Source: Incurvaria masculella (taxonomy: Eukaryota > Arthropoda > Insecta > Lepidoptera > Incurvariidae). From it: 64,000 bases of DNA. The stretch lies in contig OX335649.1 in the NCBI GenBank assembly GCA_946894095.1, forward strand, positions 11,426,001-11,490,000. The letters are read 5' to 3'. Below the pieces are notes generated by a model. It was not told where the DNA came from. It saw nothing but the letters and a program-made list of their open reading frames with translations, and searched no databases. Positions 53,845 through 63,803 of this stretch are shown piece by piece. The position numbers were made by a program, and so were the translations under genes. Position 1 is the first letter of the stretch, and every line of letters begins with the position of its first letter.

Positions 53845-56800
53845 CAGTAATTATTATTATTATTTTGTTATTTAGTTAATTTTGTCAGACCTATAGGTCT
53901 AAGCTTGATTGATTTTATTTGAAAATATGTATGTGTGACTGTTTGAATCCAAAATAAATGAAAAAAAAAAAACATGTTGCAAAAAGTTTTGATAGTACTA
54001 AAGCCTCTGACTATAAACATATCTATGTATTCCGAAGGGTTAATGGACAGCCTTTTGTCTGGTTACCTCTTTCCCGAAAATATGGTAGAGGGAGGCGATG
54101 GCTGGACCCGGAGTGATGTTAGTGAATGGGGCCTGTGTGTAGGGACTGGCATGCCCTAATAGGCAATATGTTAGCATGGCGGGGATATTTTTTGCAATAA
54201 ATGTTTTATTTACCAGAATTTGTTGTGTTTATATTTTTAAAATTAATATATATTCTCCTAAAGAAGAAAGAAGATAGATCTATAATAACCATAACAATTT
54301 TTGTGGCGTATTAAAGTATTTTCAATCAATCAAGCTATAACTGCTTTTAAGCCTAAGTTTACAATTTTTTATCCAAACTATTGAGTCTAAGCTTACATCT
54401 TGCAGGCTTGCGACTTCTCAAGGAACTTTCTTGCGATTTTTTTTTTGCTATTCTTTTCAACAGAAGTAGGAACATGCCGGATCAGTCTTATTTGTTTTGT
54501 GAAGAGACTAATAATACAAAAAGTAAACTGAGGTGCAAGTAAGCCCCTATGACAAAGCCACTTTACTGCCGATTGTTATAGTTACTATAGTTAATTATTT
54601 AAGCTATGTTCGAGTTATTTTTTTTTGACAATGCTAATATTTTAACATTTAAAAATTTTACTGAAATTTTAAATGTTATGTGTATTTGTGTATTGACCGG
54701 AATTTTATATATTTTGATATTTTACTCCAATGAATTCAGTCAACTTGTATTGTTTTTATTATGATTTTAATCTAGATTCTGAATTGTTTATTTTAATCAT
54801 TTATTTAACACTTTTGAATTCTATCGATTTTATACCAGTTTTATCTTGATTTTATTATGTACCTTTTTGACGTGTCTAAGTGTATGATTGTATACTAAAA
54901 AGACCTAATAAAATGAAATGAAATGAAATAAGAATCGTACCTTGTGATATAGCAAGAAGCAGCGGTGTTTGCTGCCGGTTGTTTCGCAAATTCAGATCAG
55001 CATTGCCCGTCCGAACCTGTACAACCAAATTGTATTAATACAACTTTATCGCAATCAAAGAACAAACCATATTTAAATAAACAATCTCATGGTTTGGCAC
55101 TAGCACAGACCTAGCATGAGCGTGCGTACAAGTACAAGTTGAACAAAGTGTGGAAGGAAGACATCAACTCAAAGATGACTGGCGCAAGTTGGAGACGATA
55201 CATACCTACCCGATGAGACAACATTTTAAATCGTTATCAGTCCATATCCGCACTCATGTAATGTGAAATGTTTTTCATCCAATATTTATTATTGTTGCAG
55301 TTTTCGTTAACGAAAGCATAGTTAACATTTGTAGATTGTGTAGGGAATTGGGGTAAAAAACCAGTAACCAAAACCAGTAACCAACCAAAAACCAAATAAC
55401 GTTTTCTCTGGTAAAACCACTGATTCTTTGTCATCATATTTCTTTTCCTCATTACTTCTTACATAACTTCAGAACATTATTTTGAAGCTACAACAATTTT
55501 GGTCTTATTCGTCCGTTGATTCTGTGTCTTTTAAGTTCAACAATTTATGAACATTATAGATTAAAAGGCTATAAAGTAGATTATCGAGGAAATCATTTAA
55601 TGTTTGATACAAGTAAAGTGAATTTGTGATGAAAGAATGACGAAAGAACAAAACAGAAGTGAGTGGAATTGTCGAACCTGGAAACCTAGGAGAATGTACA
55701 ACGAAATAGGTACACGCGAAAAGATGTATGTCTGAAGAGGAAGCGAAAGGAATATGCTGTGCTATTTTTTTTATGCAACCTGACGTGTATTACTTAGGTG
55801 CCATGTCAAGAACTTCCCTTTATGGGCACAGCTACATTGACTGGATATAAAATACAGACAATTCTTCATTGCCGCTTCAGTTTTATCCAATGCGGTGGTA
55901 CCAACCTGAGCTGACTTAACCGTACCACCTAGTAGGCGAAGGGTACCTACAGTTTAACATGAGTTCCGAACAATGGAACAAATCTAATCTAATAGCACTA
56001 AAAAGGGTATGATCTGGACGAGGATTTGGACCCATAACATCTCGCATGAAAGGCAAGTCCTCTAGCCCCTACACCACGAGCAGTACCGTATTAGGCTTTA
56101 TCACCTCTGCCTACCTCTCCGTACCTTCCCTGTATTAGCACAGCTACATTGAACTGGATAGAAAAAATGGAAAATTTTTTCATTGCCGCTTCGACCATCT
56201 TTTCACCCAACACGATGGTACCAAAACATGGATTCCGAACCATGGAGCAACTTGCATTCTTGACGAAATGTGTCTCATTTTAGTGTGGCTTTTTCTTTTC
56301 ATGGAGTTTCAAATCATTACGTTGCCAAAGAAGATTTCATTTAAAAATGTAAATATATATAAAAAATGTGTATGCAGGTACCAATGCGAGCACGGCGTCC
56401 TTGTGCCCGTTGAGCGCGGCGAGGTGGAGCGCGGAGAAGCCGTCGTCCTTGGCGAGGTTGACGAGGTCGGGCGCGCGGCGGCAGATCGCCTCGCACGCGA
56501 ACGCGTTGCCCTTGAGCGCCGCGTGCTGCAGCACGTTGAACCCGCGCTTGTTGCACACCGTGAAGTCTATACCTGCACACAGGTCACGACTCATCATGCA
56601 GAAGTTCGCTCGCAGATTTATACCGTTTAATAGAGCATTTGAGCGATACGCTTAATCGCCCGTCCATGGATTTAGACATAACAATGGATGGCCAATTGGT
56701 AGCAAGAAGTGAAAGGGGGCGTTGTGCACTGGACTACGAGGGACCACGTGCCACGTGCACGGGACCATGTTCGGGATGGGACCACGTGCCGGCCGGGACC

Positions 56801-59800
56801 ACACCTGTGGGCTCTTACTTACTATATATCTTCTTTCTTATGAGATATTGAAAAGTGTATTTTCATTGAGAATGCGGATTGTCCATGTTTTCCACCCAAT
56901 TTAATTTATTTGTGCTGAGAAAGATATAGGCATGGCAACTAGTTACTTCACAAAATATTTTGGTATTTCAGAAACTGAAAATGGAGAAAAACAGAAAGAA
57001 AGGTGTTTTGCGACGCATCAGTGGCACGCTTGTGTCCGCGCATGCACGTACGTATGAGTGAGGAAAAATTATATTGCAATAAGAAAGAAAATTGTTTGCG
57101 ACACATCTGTCATCCCACCGGGTAGACAGCGTGATGGTGTAGAAAAGTCCTTTAACAGCGTCGGTGTGAACATGTGAGTTTGGAACATTTGCTTTGACCA
57201 TATTTTTAACAATAAACTTCTGCTTTTTCGGATTACTATTCAGTTTCGTGTCTCGACGGACATGGGTATTTTCAGAACCCTAATAATAAATAAAAAGAAA
57301 ACCGTAAACCTTATTAAAAACATCCTAAATAATAAATTATTTTTTGTTTTTATTTTTTTGTTTTTTTTTCTTTACTTCCTTCTGTAAATTCAAAACTACG
57401 GCCCAGTTGTAGAAAGATATCTATTAATCAAGTTTTACTTTGGTGCACTCGCCCCAAAGTTGCCGTTCAGTGATTACAAGAAACACAGTGTGCATGCATA
57501 TTAAGTTCAAGCAAAGCAATGCATAAGAAACCAAATCTATCTACGTACTAATCTAACTCTATGCAACTACCTTTTTTATTAAATTTATTATTACTAGTAC
57601 TACTATACCTATATCAATGTACAAGATAAATACTATTTGTTTTTGGTTTTTGTTTTCTAGTAACACATGATGTCCTTAGCGGAGTGCCTCAGGGTTCTGT
57701 TATCGGGCCAATCCTTTTTGGAATCTTCCTCACCGATCTGAAAGCTTTAATGGAAGTAAACTTCACACTTTTTGCTGACGATACAAAATTCTTCGGTAAC
57801 CCTTTAATAAGTCACCAGAAAATACAAGATACACAACCTTGATCGCACTGTACGGTGGACTAAAGACTGGTTACTCTCACTGAACGCTGATAAATGTACA
57901 GTTTTGTACATAGGTAACAGAAATCCACGCCTTCAGTACACTGTCGATGGTACTCTATTAACGTCGGACACTTCAAAGAAAGATCTTGGTGTTAAAATTT
58001 CACATGACCTGAAATGGGTACCTCATATTATTGAAGTGGTAAAGAGAGCAAACTCACTTCTCTATATGATATGAAAGCTTTCTCGTACATCACTTCAGAT
58101 TTGTTTCTCAAACTGTACAAAACCTACGTTCGCCCTCTCCTAGAATATGCTTACCAGGTCTGGAATCCTTACTTCAGAAAGGATATTGACCTTTTGGAGA
58201 GAGTACAGAGACGTGCAAATAAGATGGTGATGCCCCTTCAGAACAAATCATATAAAAACAGATTGAATGCACTGGGCCTCACTACTCTAGAAGAAAGAAG
58301 ACACCGGGGTGACTTGATCGAAACTTTTAAAATCCTCAATGGACTTTACGATGTACCCAACCTTCAAACCATTTTTACTATGAATACTAATGAAAGACTT
58401 CGTGGACATTCTTTAAAACTTAACCAAAGTAACTTCAACTCTAACCCAAGAAAATATTTCATATCTAACCGAGTGGTGAACTCTTGGAACAAACTGCCAC
58501 AAGAAGTGATCAGTGCTATAACAGTGAACGGGTTTAAAAACCAATTGGACAGTTATTTTAAATAAAAAAAAACCGGCCAAGTGCGAGTCGGACTTGCACA
58601 CGAAGGGTTCCGTACTATCGTACAAGATTTAACACAAAAAAATCAGGTATTTTGTATGTCCACCTTGAATTTTTATGATTTTTTTATTTTGCCTATTTGT
58701 TGTTACAGCGGCAAAATAAATACACACTCTGTGAACATTTCAGCTGCCTACCTATTACGGTTGATGAGATACAGCCCTGTGACAGACGGACGAACGGATG
58801 GACGGACGGACGGACGGACGGACAGCGGAGGCTTAGTAATAGGGTTCCATTTTCACCCTCTGGGTACGGAACCCTAAAAAACAGACGTTTAATAACCAAA
58901 TAGTGCACTCAACCAATGACATACACGCATCAGCTTTAAGCTGCTAGTGTATATAAATAAATTAATTAATTAATTAAAAATATAAGTACATGATATGCAT
59001 TCACACCTACACTCTTTACTACACACTACACCACACTACAATATACTCTACATACTTCACACTTGATTACATACCCGCACTACTTAACCAGACATCGCTA
59101 TTTGAATAAATTTATATACATATCAGGGAAACATATATTTAGCCTAGCTGTATTAGTTCATAAGAAATCGTGTCTATATTTTTGTAATTGGCTGTTTGTT
59201 TTCTTTCTTAAATTAATAAATAAACAAATCTTGACCTGTACTCAAATTCAATGTTGGAATAGATTATAAAGCAAAGGAAATTGTACATTATGACGAAAAA
59301 TTTAAGATTATCCAACTTACCAGGATGGTCGCATAAAGCCTGAATGATGCGGTGAGAAGAGCTCGGAGGCACATTGGTCGCCATGATGTCCAGGAGCTGT
59401 GTCGTCGCGGGCTCACCTCCATTGGTACCACATTGGTAGTTGATTGCGTCATGAAGAGCCGTGTCTCCGTATGTATCCTGATTTGATGAAGTGTATGTGT
59501 TAGCAATCTCTGGAGCGTAATAATTAAGTTTTCTGTTCTTGATAACCAACCAAGAACATGTCCACAAAGCAGACAATGCGTCTGCTTTTAGACCTGTCGA
59601 AGCGGACCAAAAAAACTTTATTTCCATGTCTTGAGAAAAAGTTTAGAAAAATTGCGTTTTGGGAACATAGCAAAACAAAAAATCGGTCATTATAATTACA
59701 ATAAAATATTTGTGTCTCTAAATTATTGTTTTCCATATTAGGAATGAACATTAGAACTTGCTATAAAAAGTTTAGAAATCTATGTAGTTGGCTTTCAAAG

Positions 59801-62800
59801 TTATTTATGTTTTTATCTTTAATTCAACCAATAAAATATTTAAGTTATTAGAGTCGGCGGCAACATGACCATATCGCAACACTCTATCAGCATACAAAAG
59901 ATTAGAAATATTCATATAGTGCATTTAAGTCAAATAAGAATTAAATTCGTTCTATGCGCTACGCACGTAGGTATTAAGAGGCGCGGAACGAGATTGCGCC
60001 CCGCGCGTTGTGCGAGTACAGCGAATTAATTAAATTCTTATTTAAATTTAATGCACTAACTTTTTCTTACGACATGGAAATAAAGTTTTAAGCAATATAC
60101 AATCATAAAATTTGACTTAAATATTTTATTCAATCTTTTAGATCGAATTATTGAAAATACCTAAATAATTTCAAACGCACCATTCCGAATTTTCTAATCT
60201 TTTGCACCCAACCTTCCATAAGGAAACTACAACGCCTGTAAAAAAATCAGCGACTTTAGAATTATCGAACCCTTTATTGCTCTAGCCGCTGGGCTATTTG
60301 TGGACATGTTGCATCCTCCTATCAAAGTGCCTGTCTTTTTCTTTGAAACCGAGAAGGTCCCAGAGCACAATAGCACGGTTTTGTACCGTATCCGCGAATG
60401 AGTTAGTCCCGCCGGGAAGGGCCACCTTTCTACTGCATTTATTCTACATTCTTGCCTGGTCTGCTATACCCAAGGCTTCTTTCCACACATAAGTGTAGGC
60501 ACCAGTACATAGTTGTAAATAGCACTTTGACACTAATACAAGGAATAATCTTAAAAGATGCGCGGCGTCATCCCACCTCTTCTATCAGCTATTCTAAGAT
60601 TGATAAGAGTATAAGAGTTGGCTCACCTGTATGTTGATATCGGGGTTGTGGCTCAGCAGCACGGTGACGCAGTGCGGCAAGCACTTGTGCGCGGCTATGT
60701 GCAGCGCGGTGCAGTGGCTGCGGTTGGGAGTGTTGATGTCCACGTCGGGATGGCTGAGCAGGATCTCCAGGATCTACCGTGCAGAGGCTCGAGTTACGAT
60801 CCACGGAGTTGGAGCATTATGGTAAAAGTTAAATTTATAATATCTTATATTTATATTACAATCTTATTTACAAATTAACATTTTTAAAGATTATTCTAGG
60901 CTATTTAACATTATTGCCAAAACACTGCTTAGTACTAAATGCAAGATAAAACAGTATTTTTATTTATTAATTGATTTATTTTAGACATGCAACCTTGGCT
61001 GATGCATCTAAATCTTATTAATTTCTAGATGATAATATTTGGTAAGTTTTTTTTAAAAGATTTTTTGTAGTTTAATCTTGGGCACTATTTTTTTGTATTT
61101 TAGTATTATTATTTTCTTGCTATGATTTCTAGTTATTTTGTTGGTGGTTTTCAGGTGTTTATCGAGTCTATTTTTAAACTGATAAGTGCCTATAGCGCTC
61201 CTGTATTTGGTTAACATTTTAAGGTGGCCCTTCTCGGCTGGACTAACTCATTCGCGGGTACGGTACAAAACCATGCTATTACGCTTTATGGCTCCGTAAT
61301 GAGGAGGATGCAACATGTTCACAAAGCAGACAACGCGCATAGTGTTTGATTTGGTAAGATTTCCGAACATTTTAATTTCAAAACGACTTACAGCTATAAG
61401 TTAATCACGACCACTGTTGTCAAAAATCAAATTAAAAACCAGTAGATTCATGAAAGTCTTCATGAAATAAGCTAGGTCTGATGACAATTTTTTTTAAAGA
61501 TGTTTTCAATTTATCCTTGAGTAATCTACCTCTACAGTTATTGTATAAAACGCGCGAAAAATTCTAACTTTCAGACCTTATAACTTAGAAACCAAACAAA
61601 ATTTCTCATGCTCAAAATAGTGCTCATAAAGTGAAGGTCATGGCATGGCACCTAATTCTTTCGGGAATGCGGTGTGGTGGGCTAATATCATAACGGTAGT
61701 TGTGTGATATTAGCCATCCAATTAAGGTTCCATAAGATACATGTACTATTGCTGTCGTATTCAGAGAGCACCTGTCAAAATTTAGTATGAGAATAGCACC
61801 GGACTAACCATACAAAAACCCGTTTAGTCCGGTGGATTAAAGTTAGTCCGCCCACTCTGAATACAACAGTAACAGTCGTAGACATGATACGGAACACTAC
61901 TATAGTGAACGTGGCGTCACCTCCGGTTGGTTGCCGAAGGCGGCGTCGTGCAGCGCGGTGTCGCCGTCATCGTCGCGGGCGCCGGCGCGCGCGCCAGCCG
62001 CCAGCAGCTCGCGCAGCGCCGCGCCGTGCCCCTGGTATGCGGCCACCTGCAGCGCCGTCTTGCCGCAGTATGGAGTGTCCAGCTGCAGCGGGAGGATTGC
62101 GCTATTAGATTGATGGACACACTCGGACCACAGAATTTATATAGGAATGCATCCAGCTCAACTCCCTAAAAAGTCCCGATTTCGCTTGTATGGGCTCTAA
62201 GCTAGTTTCGCGGTGCTGAACTGTCGCGAATGGTTCGAAGTCTCCTTTTTAATAATAACAGAACCAGCAGTGCTCCGCCAATATTTAAGTGATAACCCCG
62301 ACACTCGATGGAGGGAAGGTATTTATCTCGAAAATCGCTGGAGTTGAGCTACTGCTGTAGCTGATCTAAGAATAATAACGTAATCTAAGAAGTACGTTTG
62401 AGAGAGTAAGTGCACGACTTTTCTGGAAGGTTATTTGAAAGTTAACTCATCCATATTTAATGATATGTAAGATTTAATCTTTTTTCTTTATTTCAATTAA
62501 ATATACTACATTTCTACGCCCTGGTTTACTGTTATGTGAAATGTATTTTTCATGTATGTAAATAAATATCTACTATGCTTAGACGGTTTGACGTTAGGAG
62601 CGCCATAAACAGCGAAGGAAAGTATACTCTACACTAAAAATCTACCGTTCTACCTATCCTTAAAGGGACCGGCCCGCAAACTCATAAGGCTGGATAGGAC
62701 AAAACTTAGAAAAGTTTGTGGGTTTGATGATGGGTCACTGTTTACTAAACTTCACAATGGGCCTCCGTGCAGGGTCTGCATGGAGGAAAACGAGATCGTT

Positions 62801-63803
62801 TAACACATGCTTTTGCAATGCAACTTGCTCAGCGAACGACGGCGGGAGGTGCTGATTTCGCCCACTTGTGCAGGTTTGCGGACACCCGGGCCACCTAGTC
62901 TCTTTCATGGACAACATTGGCTGGCCGAGGTAGCAAACTTTGTCAGTCTGAGTAGGGTACGGCCCCCGCGTGTCGCTGACAATTTGAATTTTACGCTCTG
63001 CGCAGCGAAACTCGCCAACTTTACATCGGCCATAAAGTTTGGCCCAAACTAGCAAGCATAGCTGCACCATTACTACATTGTACAAGACTGCTTAAGTGGC
63101 ACCATAGCTTTTACATGCCACTAATAAATGAGGTAGTTCATCATTGAATAGGCCACACCAATGCCATAACAAATAACAATTTTCATTCATGGAATATATA
63201 TATTTTAATTTTAAAAATGTGCAAAAAATGTGTCTACTTACAGCACTGCATAAAACATGTGTTGACTATCGACATGAAAGTGTGATGATATCTGAATCGA
63301 CCACGTTATAATTTTTTCTACTTTGATTTCTATAAAATGGTTTTTTATTAGACTTGTTATTGCTGTCGGTAATATAATATTAAAATTAAATTTGTAAATC
63401 AGCAATCTCGTAAAACATTTTGCTGCTATTGCTGCATATAATGAAAGAGTTATACCATTCCGATAAGCCGCCACTTTAAAGATTTCTTCTGAAAATTTCT
63501 CAGAAAACTTACCAAAGAAGGATCCTTTTCTCGAATCTCCCTCACATACTCCAAGTTTCCCTGAGCGACTTTACTCATCAGCAGTCTCAATTCCGGTCGG
63601 TCCTGGAGTCCTTGCTCAGGTTTCTTCTGCGTCTGGTTCTCGGGGCTAATGAAGTTGGCTTTCTCTGCCGGATTCCCCCTCCTGACCAACTTCACACACT
63701 GAGGGTTAACTGTCCACATCGTTTGGTGTTCCCCTTCCGATATTTGAATACGCAGATCGCCGTCTTGGTAAACGTTCATGACTCTGCCCGTTTTCCCGAG
63801 TAC
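45970..63803 (-). CDS. mib2: Gene A: mind bomb 2-like E3 ubiquitin ligase, C-terminal 638 residues (11 exons, 5' end outside window)
   Basis: Eleven minus-strand exons (63513-63803, 61921-62082, 60627-60773, 59321-59477, 56382-56572, 54941-55016, 53266-53405, 49221-49452, 48329-48454, 47586-47732, 45970-46217) join with GT-AG sites and matching phases into 1917 nt, that is 638 codons plus TGA. Domain order is end of the second Mib repeat, ankyrin repeats over roughly residues 98-370, a variable linker, RING 1 (C-x2-C ... CGHRVACEDC) and C-terminal RING 2 (CSICMER ... CGHQACTKC ... CHMC). That order and the two RINGs are characteristic of Mib2; Mib1 has three. The family ubiquitinates Notch ligands in the cytoplasm using the RINGs, and binds substrates through N-terminal domains that lie beyond base 64000. 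GC content of the exons is far above that of the introns. Orthology is inferred from motifs only. Confidence 0.92.
46568..46883. mobile_element. piggyBac-type MITE with TTAA target sites
   Basis: TTAA at 46568-46571 and 46880-46883. Inner ends CCCTTTCACCGCCA and, inverted, CCCTTTCCCCGCCA match the piggyBac end pattern. 308 bp inside, no ORF. In the last intron of gene A. Confidence 0.8.
47284..47560 (-). mobile_element. SINE type I fragments
   Basis: 47284-47400 is a head with part of the body (GACCTCTGGTATGC, CCACTAGGCTAAGAGTCGCT). 47427-47552 is a second copy deleted internally from GAATTAGGTGCC straight to the head (CACTAGGATACGAGCCGCTC). Confidence 0.65.
47586..47732 (-). CDS. mib2: Gene A exon: RING finger 1
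   Basis: 147 nt, phase 1 to 1. It encodes a RING-type zinc finger: ECMVCCELSEENVQLEPCGH and then RVACEDCAGRMKKCLTCGAL. Spacing is C-x2-C ... C-x-H-x3-C-x2-C-x6-C-x2-C, matching the penultimate RING of Mib proteins. The EPCGH-x-V-ACEDC core is typical. Confidence 0.93.
48329..48454 (-). CDS. mib2: Gene A Pro-rich linker exon, type P (single copy in A)
   Basis: 126 nt, phase 1 to 1, so it can be inserted or skipped without a frameshift. It encodes GAGEWSGHGSPVHLVLGQSK followed by an Ala/Pro/Arg-rich tail ending RPPPG. It joins the L exon to RING 1. Five clear paralogues of this exon occur in gene B at 19081-19206, 17148-17273, 11855-11928 plus 16156-16207, 11158-11253 and 507-602. Function unknown; low complexity suggests a flexible spacer. 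Confidence 0.75.
48594..48762 (+). repeat. R1 copy, 5' truncated
   Basis: From TTTGTTGTTTTAGCGGCAAA to GGAACCCTAAAAA. Confidence 0.7.
49221..49452 (-). CDS. mib2: Gene A linker exon, type L
   Basis: 232 nt, phase 0 to 1, acceptor CAACAG, donor GTAGGT. The product is a hydrophilic, probably disordered stretch beginning IIRDKASSLREEASGCEP, with LGEGRTEAAARPNSAREAAF in the middle. No known domain was recognised. A paralogous exon is present in gene B at 21332-21512; the end of the intron before the acceptor is also similar. A partial decayed copy of this exon lies just upstream at 49481-49525. Confidence 0.75.
49481..49525 (-). pseudogene. Vestigial partial copy of gene A linker exon L
   Basis: After an acceptor-like TTTCTCCAG the minus strand reads AGPNSAHEAVFSGRHID, matching ARPNSAREAAFSGPDDN of the real exon 30 bases away on the 3' side. 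Phase is the same, but the frame soon runs to a stop and no donor follows. Confidence 0.6.
49889..50262 (-). mobile_element. SINE type II with a well preserved 5S rRNA-like head
   Basis: The minus strand opens with CCCAGTGGCGCGAGACTTCG, then CCGAAGTTAAGCAACG ... CTTGGATGGGTGACC, which matches the internal promoter half of 5S rRNA. The usual body follows (GGTGGTAGGG, GGTTGGTACC, TGGCATGGCACCTAG). Other type II copies keep mainly TGGATGGGTGACC. So the family appears to be 5S-derived or a tRNA/5S composite, transcribed by RNA polymerase III. Confidence 0.8.
51021..52162 (+). mobile_element. Non-autonomous Helitron
   Basis: Starts TCTAATAAATATTATAAAGG after an A and ends CTAG before a T, the Helitron target pattern. 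A hairpin (ACCCG ... CGGGT at about 52132-52152) precedes the CTAG end. After the start come a (GGAT)n run and TTTGTTACTCTTTCACG, as in known moth Helitrons. It carries a short LINE piece (about 51188-51230) and a G-rich block but no Rep/helicase gene. Confidence 0.82.
51240..51302 (+). other. G-rich tract, possible G-quadruplex
   Basis: Many runs of three to seven G separated by short loops, inside the Helitron. Strand + is the G-rich one. Confidence 0.6.
52797..53094 (+). repeat. R1 copy
   Basis: Nearly full: ACCGGCCAAGTGCGAGTCGA to GGGTACGGAACACTAAAAA. Confidence 0.78.
53266..53405 (-). CDS. mib2: Gene A exon: last ankyrin repeat
   Basis: 140 nt, phase 1 to 0. It completes the previous repeat (GHAVVIELLVSLGCDMAAVD) and adds DEDGSTALHIVMLKRAN, again Mib-like. 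The donor is GTGAGA. It is followed by the linker exon at 49221-49452, which also begins in phase 0. Confidence 0.9.
53813..53845 (+). repeat. (AAT)n microsatellite
   Basis: About ten AAT units followed by an inverted TTATTATTATT run, so it can form a hairpin. Confidence 0.7.
54040..54215 (+). repeat. Repeat R8, partial copy
   Basis: GGTTACCTCTTTCCCG, GTGTGTAGGGACTGGC and GCAATATGTTAG match 20770-21170. Confidence 0.6.
54941..55016 (-). CDS. mib2: Gene A exon: short ankyrin segment
   Basis: 76 nt, phase 0 to 1. It encodes VRTGNADLNLRNNRQQTPLL and LAISQ, the loop and first helix of an ankyrin repeat (ADLNLRN-x-x-Q-TPL). It is too short to show as a long ORF and was found from the phases of the neighbouring exons. 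Confidence 0.85.
55655..56270. mobile_element. LINE 3' fragment followed by two SINE type I copies
   Basis: 55655-55768 (+) is the tail seen at 15090-15345. 55769-56090 (-) is a type I SINE with head at the right (CTACACCACGAGCAG). 56120-56270 (-) is another, truncated. Confidence 0.6.
56382..56572 (-). CDS. mib2: Gene A exon: ankyrin repeats (DFTVCNKRGFNVLQHAALKG)
   Basis: 191 nt, phase 1 to 0. It encodes IDFTVCNKRGFNVLQHAALK and DDGFSALHLAALNGHKDAVL. The N-K-R-G-F-N-V-L-x-H-A-A-L-K-G turn is one of the best conserved Mib signatures. The GC-rich antisense frame at 56368-56655 is a shadow. Confidence 0.93.
57655..58565 (+). pseudogene. LINE reverse transcriptase, 5' truncated, frameshifted
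   Basis: Begins near the catalytic core: GVPQGSVIGPILFGIFLTDL, FTLFADDTKFF (FADD in place of YADD), then after shifts LNADKCTVLYIG, DLGVKISHDLKWV and an intact 164-residue tail at 58071-58565 (LYKTYVRPLLEYAYQVWNPY, ERVQRRANKMV, NSWNKLPQEV). CR1/Jockey-like. It sits in a gene A intron in antisense orientation. Not mobile. Confidence 0.85.
58566..58881 (+). repeat. R1 copy directly after the LINE
   Basis: ACCGGCCAAGTGCGAGTCGG to GGGTACGGAACCCTAAAAA, starting in the A-rich end of the LINE. Longest ACGG microsatellite in the window. Confidence 0.8.
59321..59477 (-). CDS. mib2: Gene A exon: ankyrin repeat with an inserted loop
   Basis: 157 nt, phase 0 to 1. It begins DTYGDTALHDAI, the conserved Mib ankyrin turn. 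A stretch of about 30 residues (CGTNGGEPATTQLLD and on) precedes RIIQALCDHPG, longer than I would expect at this point. An internal GGAG/GTGAGC inside the exon could act as an alternative donor of the same phase. Confidence 0.85.
59917..60052. repeat. Palindromic repeat, possible MITE
   Basis: GTGCATTTAAGTCAAATAAG on the left and, inverted, AATTCTTATTT...TTAATGCAC on the right; GC-rich loop (GGCGCGGAAC, CCCCGCGCG). Confidence 0.45.
60285..60445 (+). repeat. Partial copy of the 25330-26570 host repeat
   Basis: TGTGGACATGTTGCATCCTC, GAGAAGGTCCCAGAGC, CGGTTTTGTACCG and GCGAATGAGTTAG match 26430-26550. Confidence 0.65.
60627..60773 (-). CDS. mib2: Gene A exon: ankyrin repeat
   Basis: 49 codons, phase 0 to 0, acceptor GGTAG and donor GTGAGC. 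The translation has ILEILLSHPDVDINTPN and then CTALHIAAHKCLPHCVTVLL, one full ankyrin repeat plus the start of the next (NPDINIQ). It follows the GNQPE exon and precedes the DTYGDTALHDAI exon, as in other Mib proteins. Confidence 0.9.
61215..61620 (-). repeat. Inverted, uninterrupted copy of the 25330-26570 host repeat
   Basis: Minus strand runs continuously through CGCGCGTTTTATACAATAAC, the point where 25562-26209 is inserted in the other copy, so it serves as the empty site. Confidence 0.7.
61622..61720 (+). mobile_element. SINE type I fragment
   Basis: GTGCTCATAAAGTGAAGGTC to GTGTGATATTAGCCATCC, plus orientation. Confidence 0.6.
61745..61872. mobile_element. Small palindromic MITE
   Basis: TTGCTGTCGTATTCAGAGAG and inverted CACTCTGAATACAACAGTAA; loop with TAGTCCGGTG inverted repeats. 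About 45 bases from the donor of an ankyrin exon. Confidence 0.6.
61921..62082 (-). CDS. mib2: Gene A exon: ankyrin repeats
   Basis: 54 codons, phase 0 to 0. It contains GKTALQVAAYQGHGAALREL and then DDDGDTALHDAAFGNQPE, two ankyrin consensus turns (G-x-TALH-x-AA). The GNQPE ending is a recognisable Mib signature. The exon is very GC-rich, so antisense and shifted frames are open and give Arg/Ala-rich false ORFs. Confidence 0.92.
62600..63070 (+). mobile_element. LINE ORF2 C-terminal fragment with CCHC-like motif
   Basis: Plus-strand frames read LKGPARKLIRLDRTKLRKFV, GHCLLNF and CRVCMEENEIV then HMLLQCNLLSERRREV. The C-x2-C ... H-x4-C tail and the preceding GHC are typical of R1/I-group LINEs with a terminal RNase H or zinc knuckle. 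Decayed, with an internal stop. Confidence 0.6.
63513..63803 (-). CDS. mib2: Gene A exon: end of second Mib repeat and start of ankyrin region
   Basis: 97 codons, phase 0 at both ends, acceptor TTCCAG and donor GTAAGT. The translation begins VLGKTGRVMNVYQDGDLRI and goes on to WTVNPQCVKLV, which is the typical second half of a Mib repeat (LGKTGRV ... DL ... W-T-xNP). A short charged spacer follows, then RPELRLLMSKVAQGNLEYV, which resembles the helix that opens the first ankyrin repeat. The first half of this Mib repeat must lie in an exon to the right of the window. Confidence 0.9.

Noticed and set aside
56268..56655. Plus-strand 120-residue ORF
   Set aside because: It is antisense to a clear ankyrin exon and has no recognisable content.
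61884..62169. Plus-strand Arg- and Ala-rich ORFs
   Set aside because: Antisense shadows of the ankyrin exon at 61921-62082.
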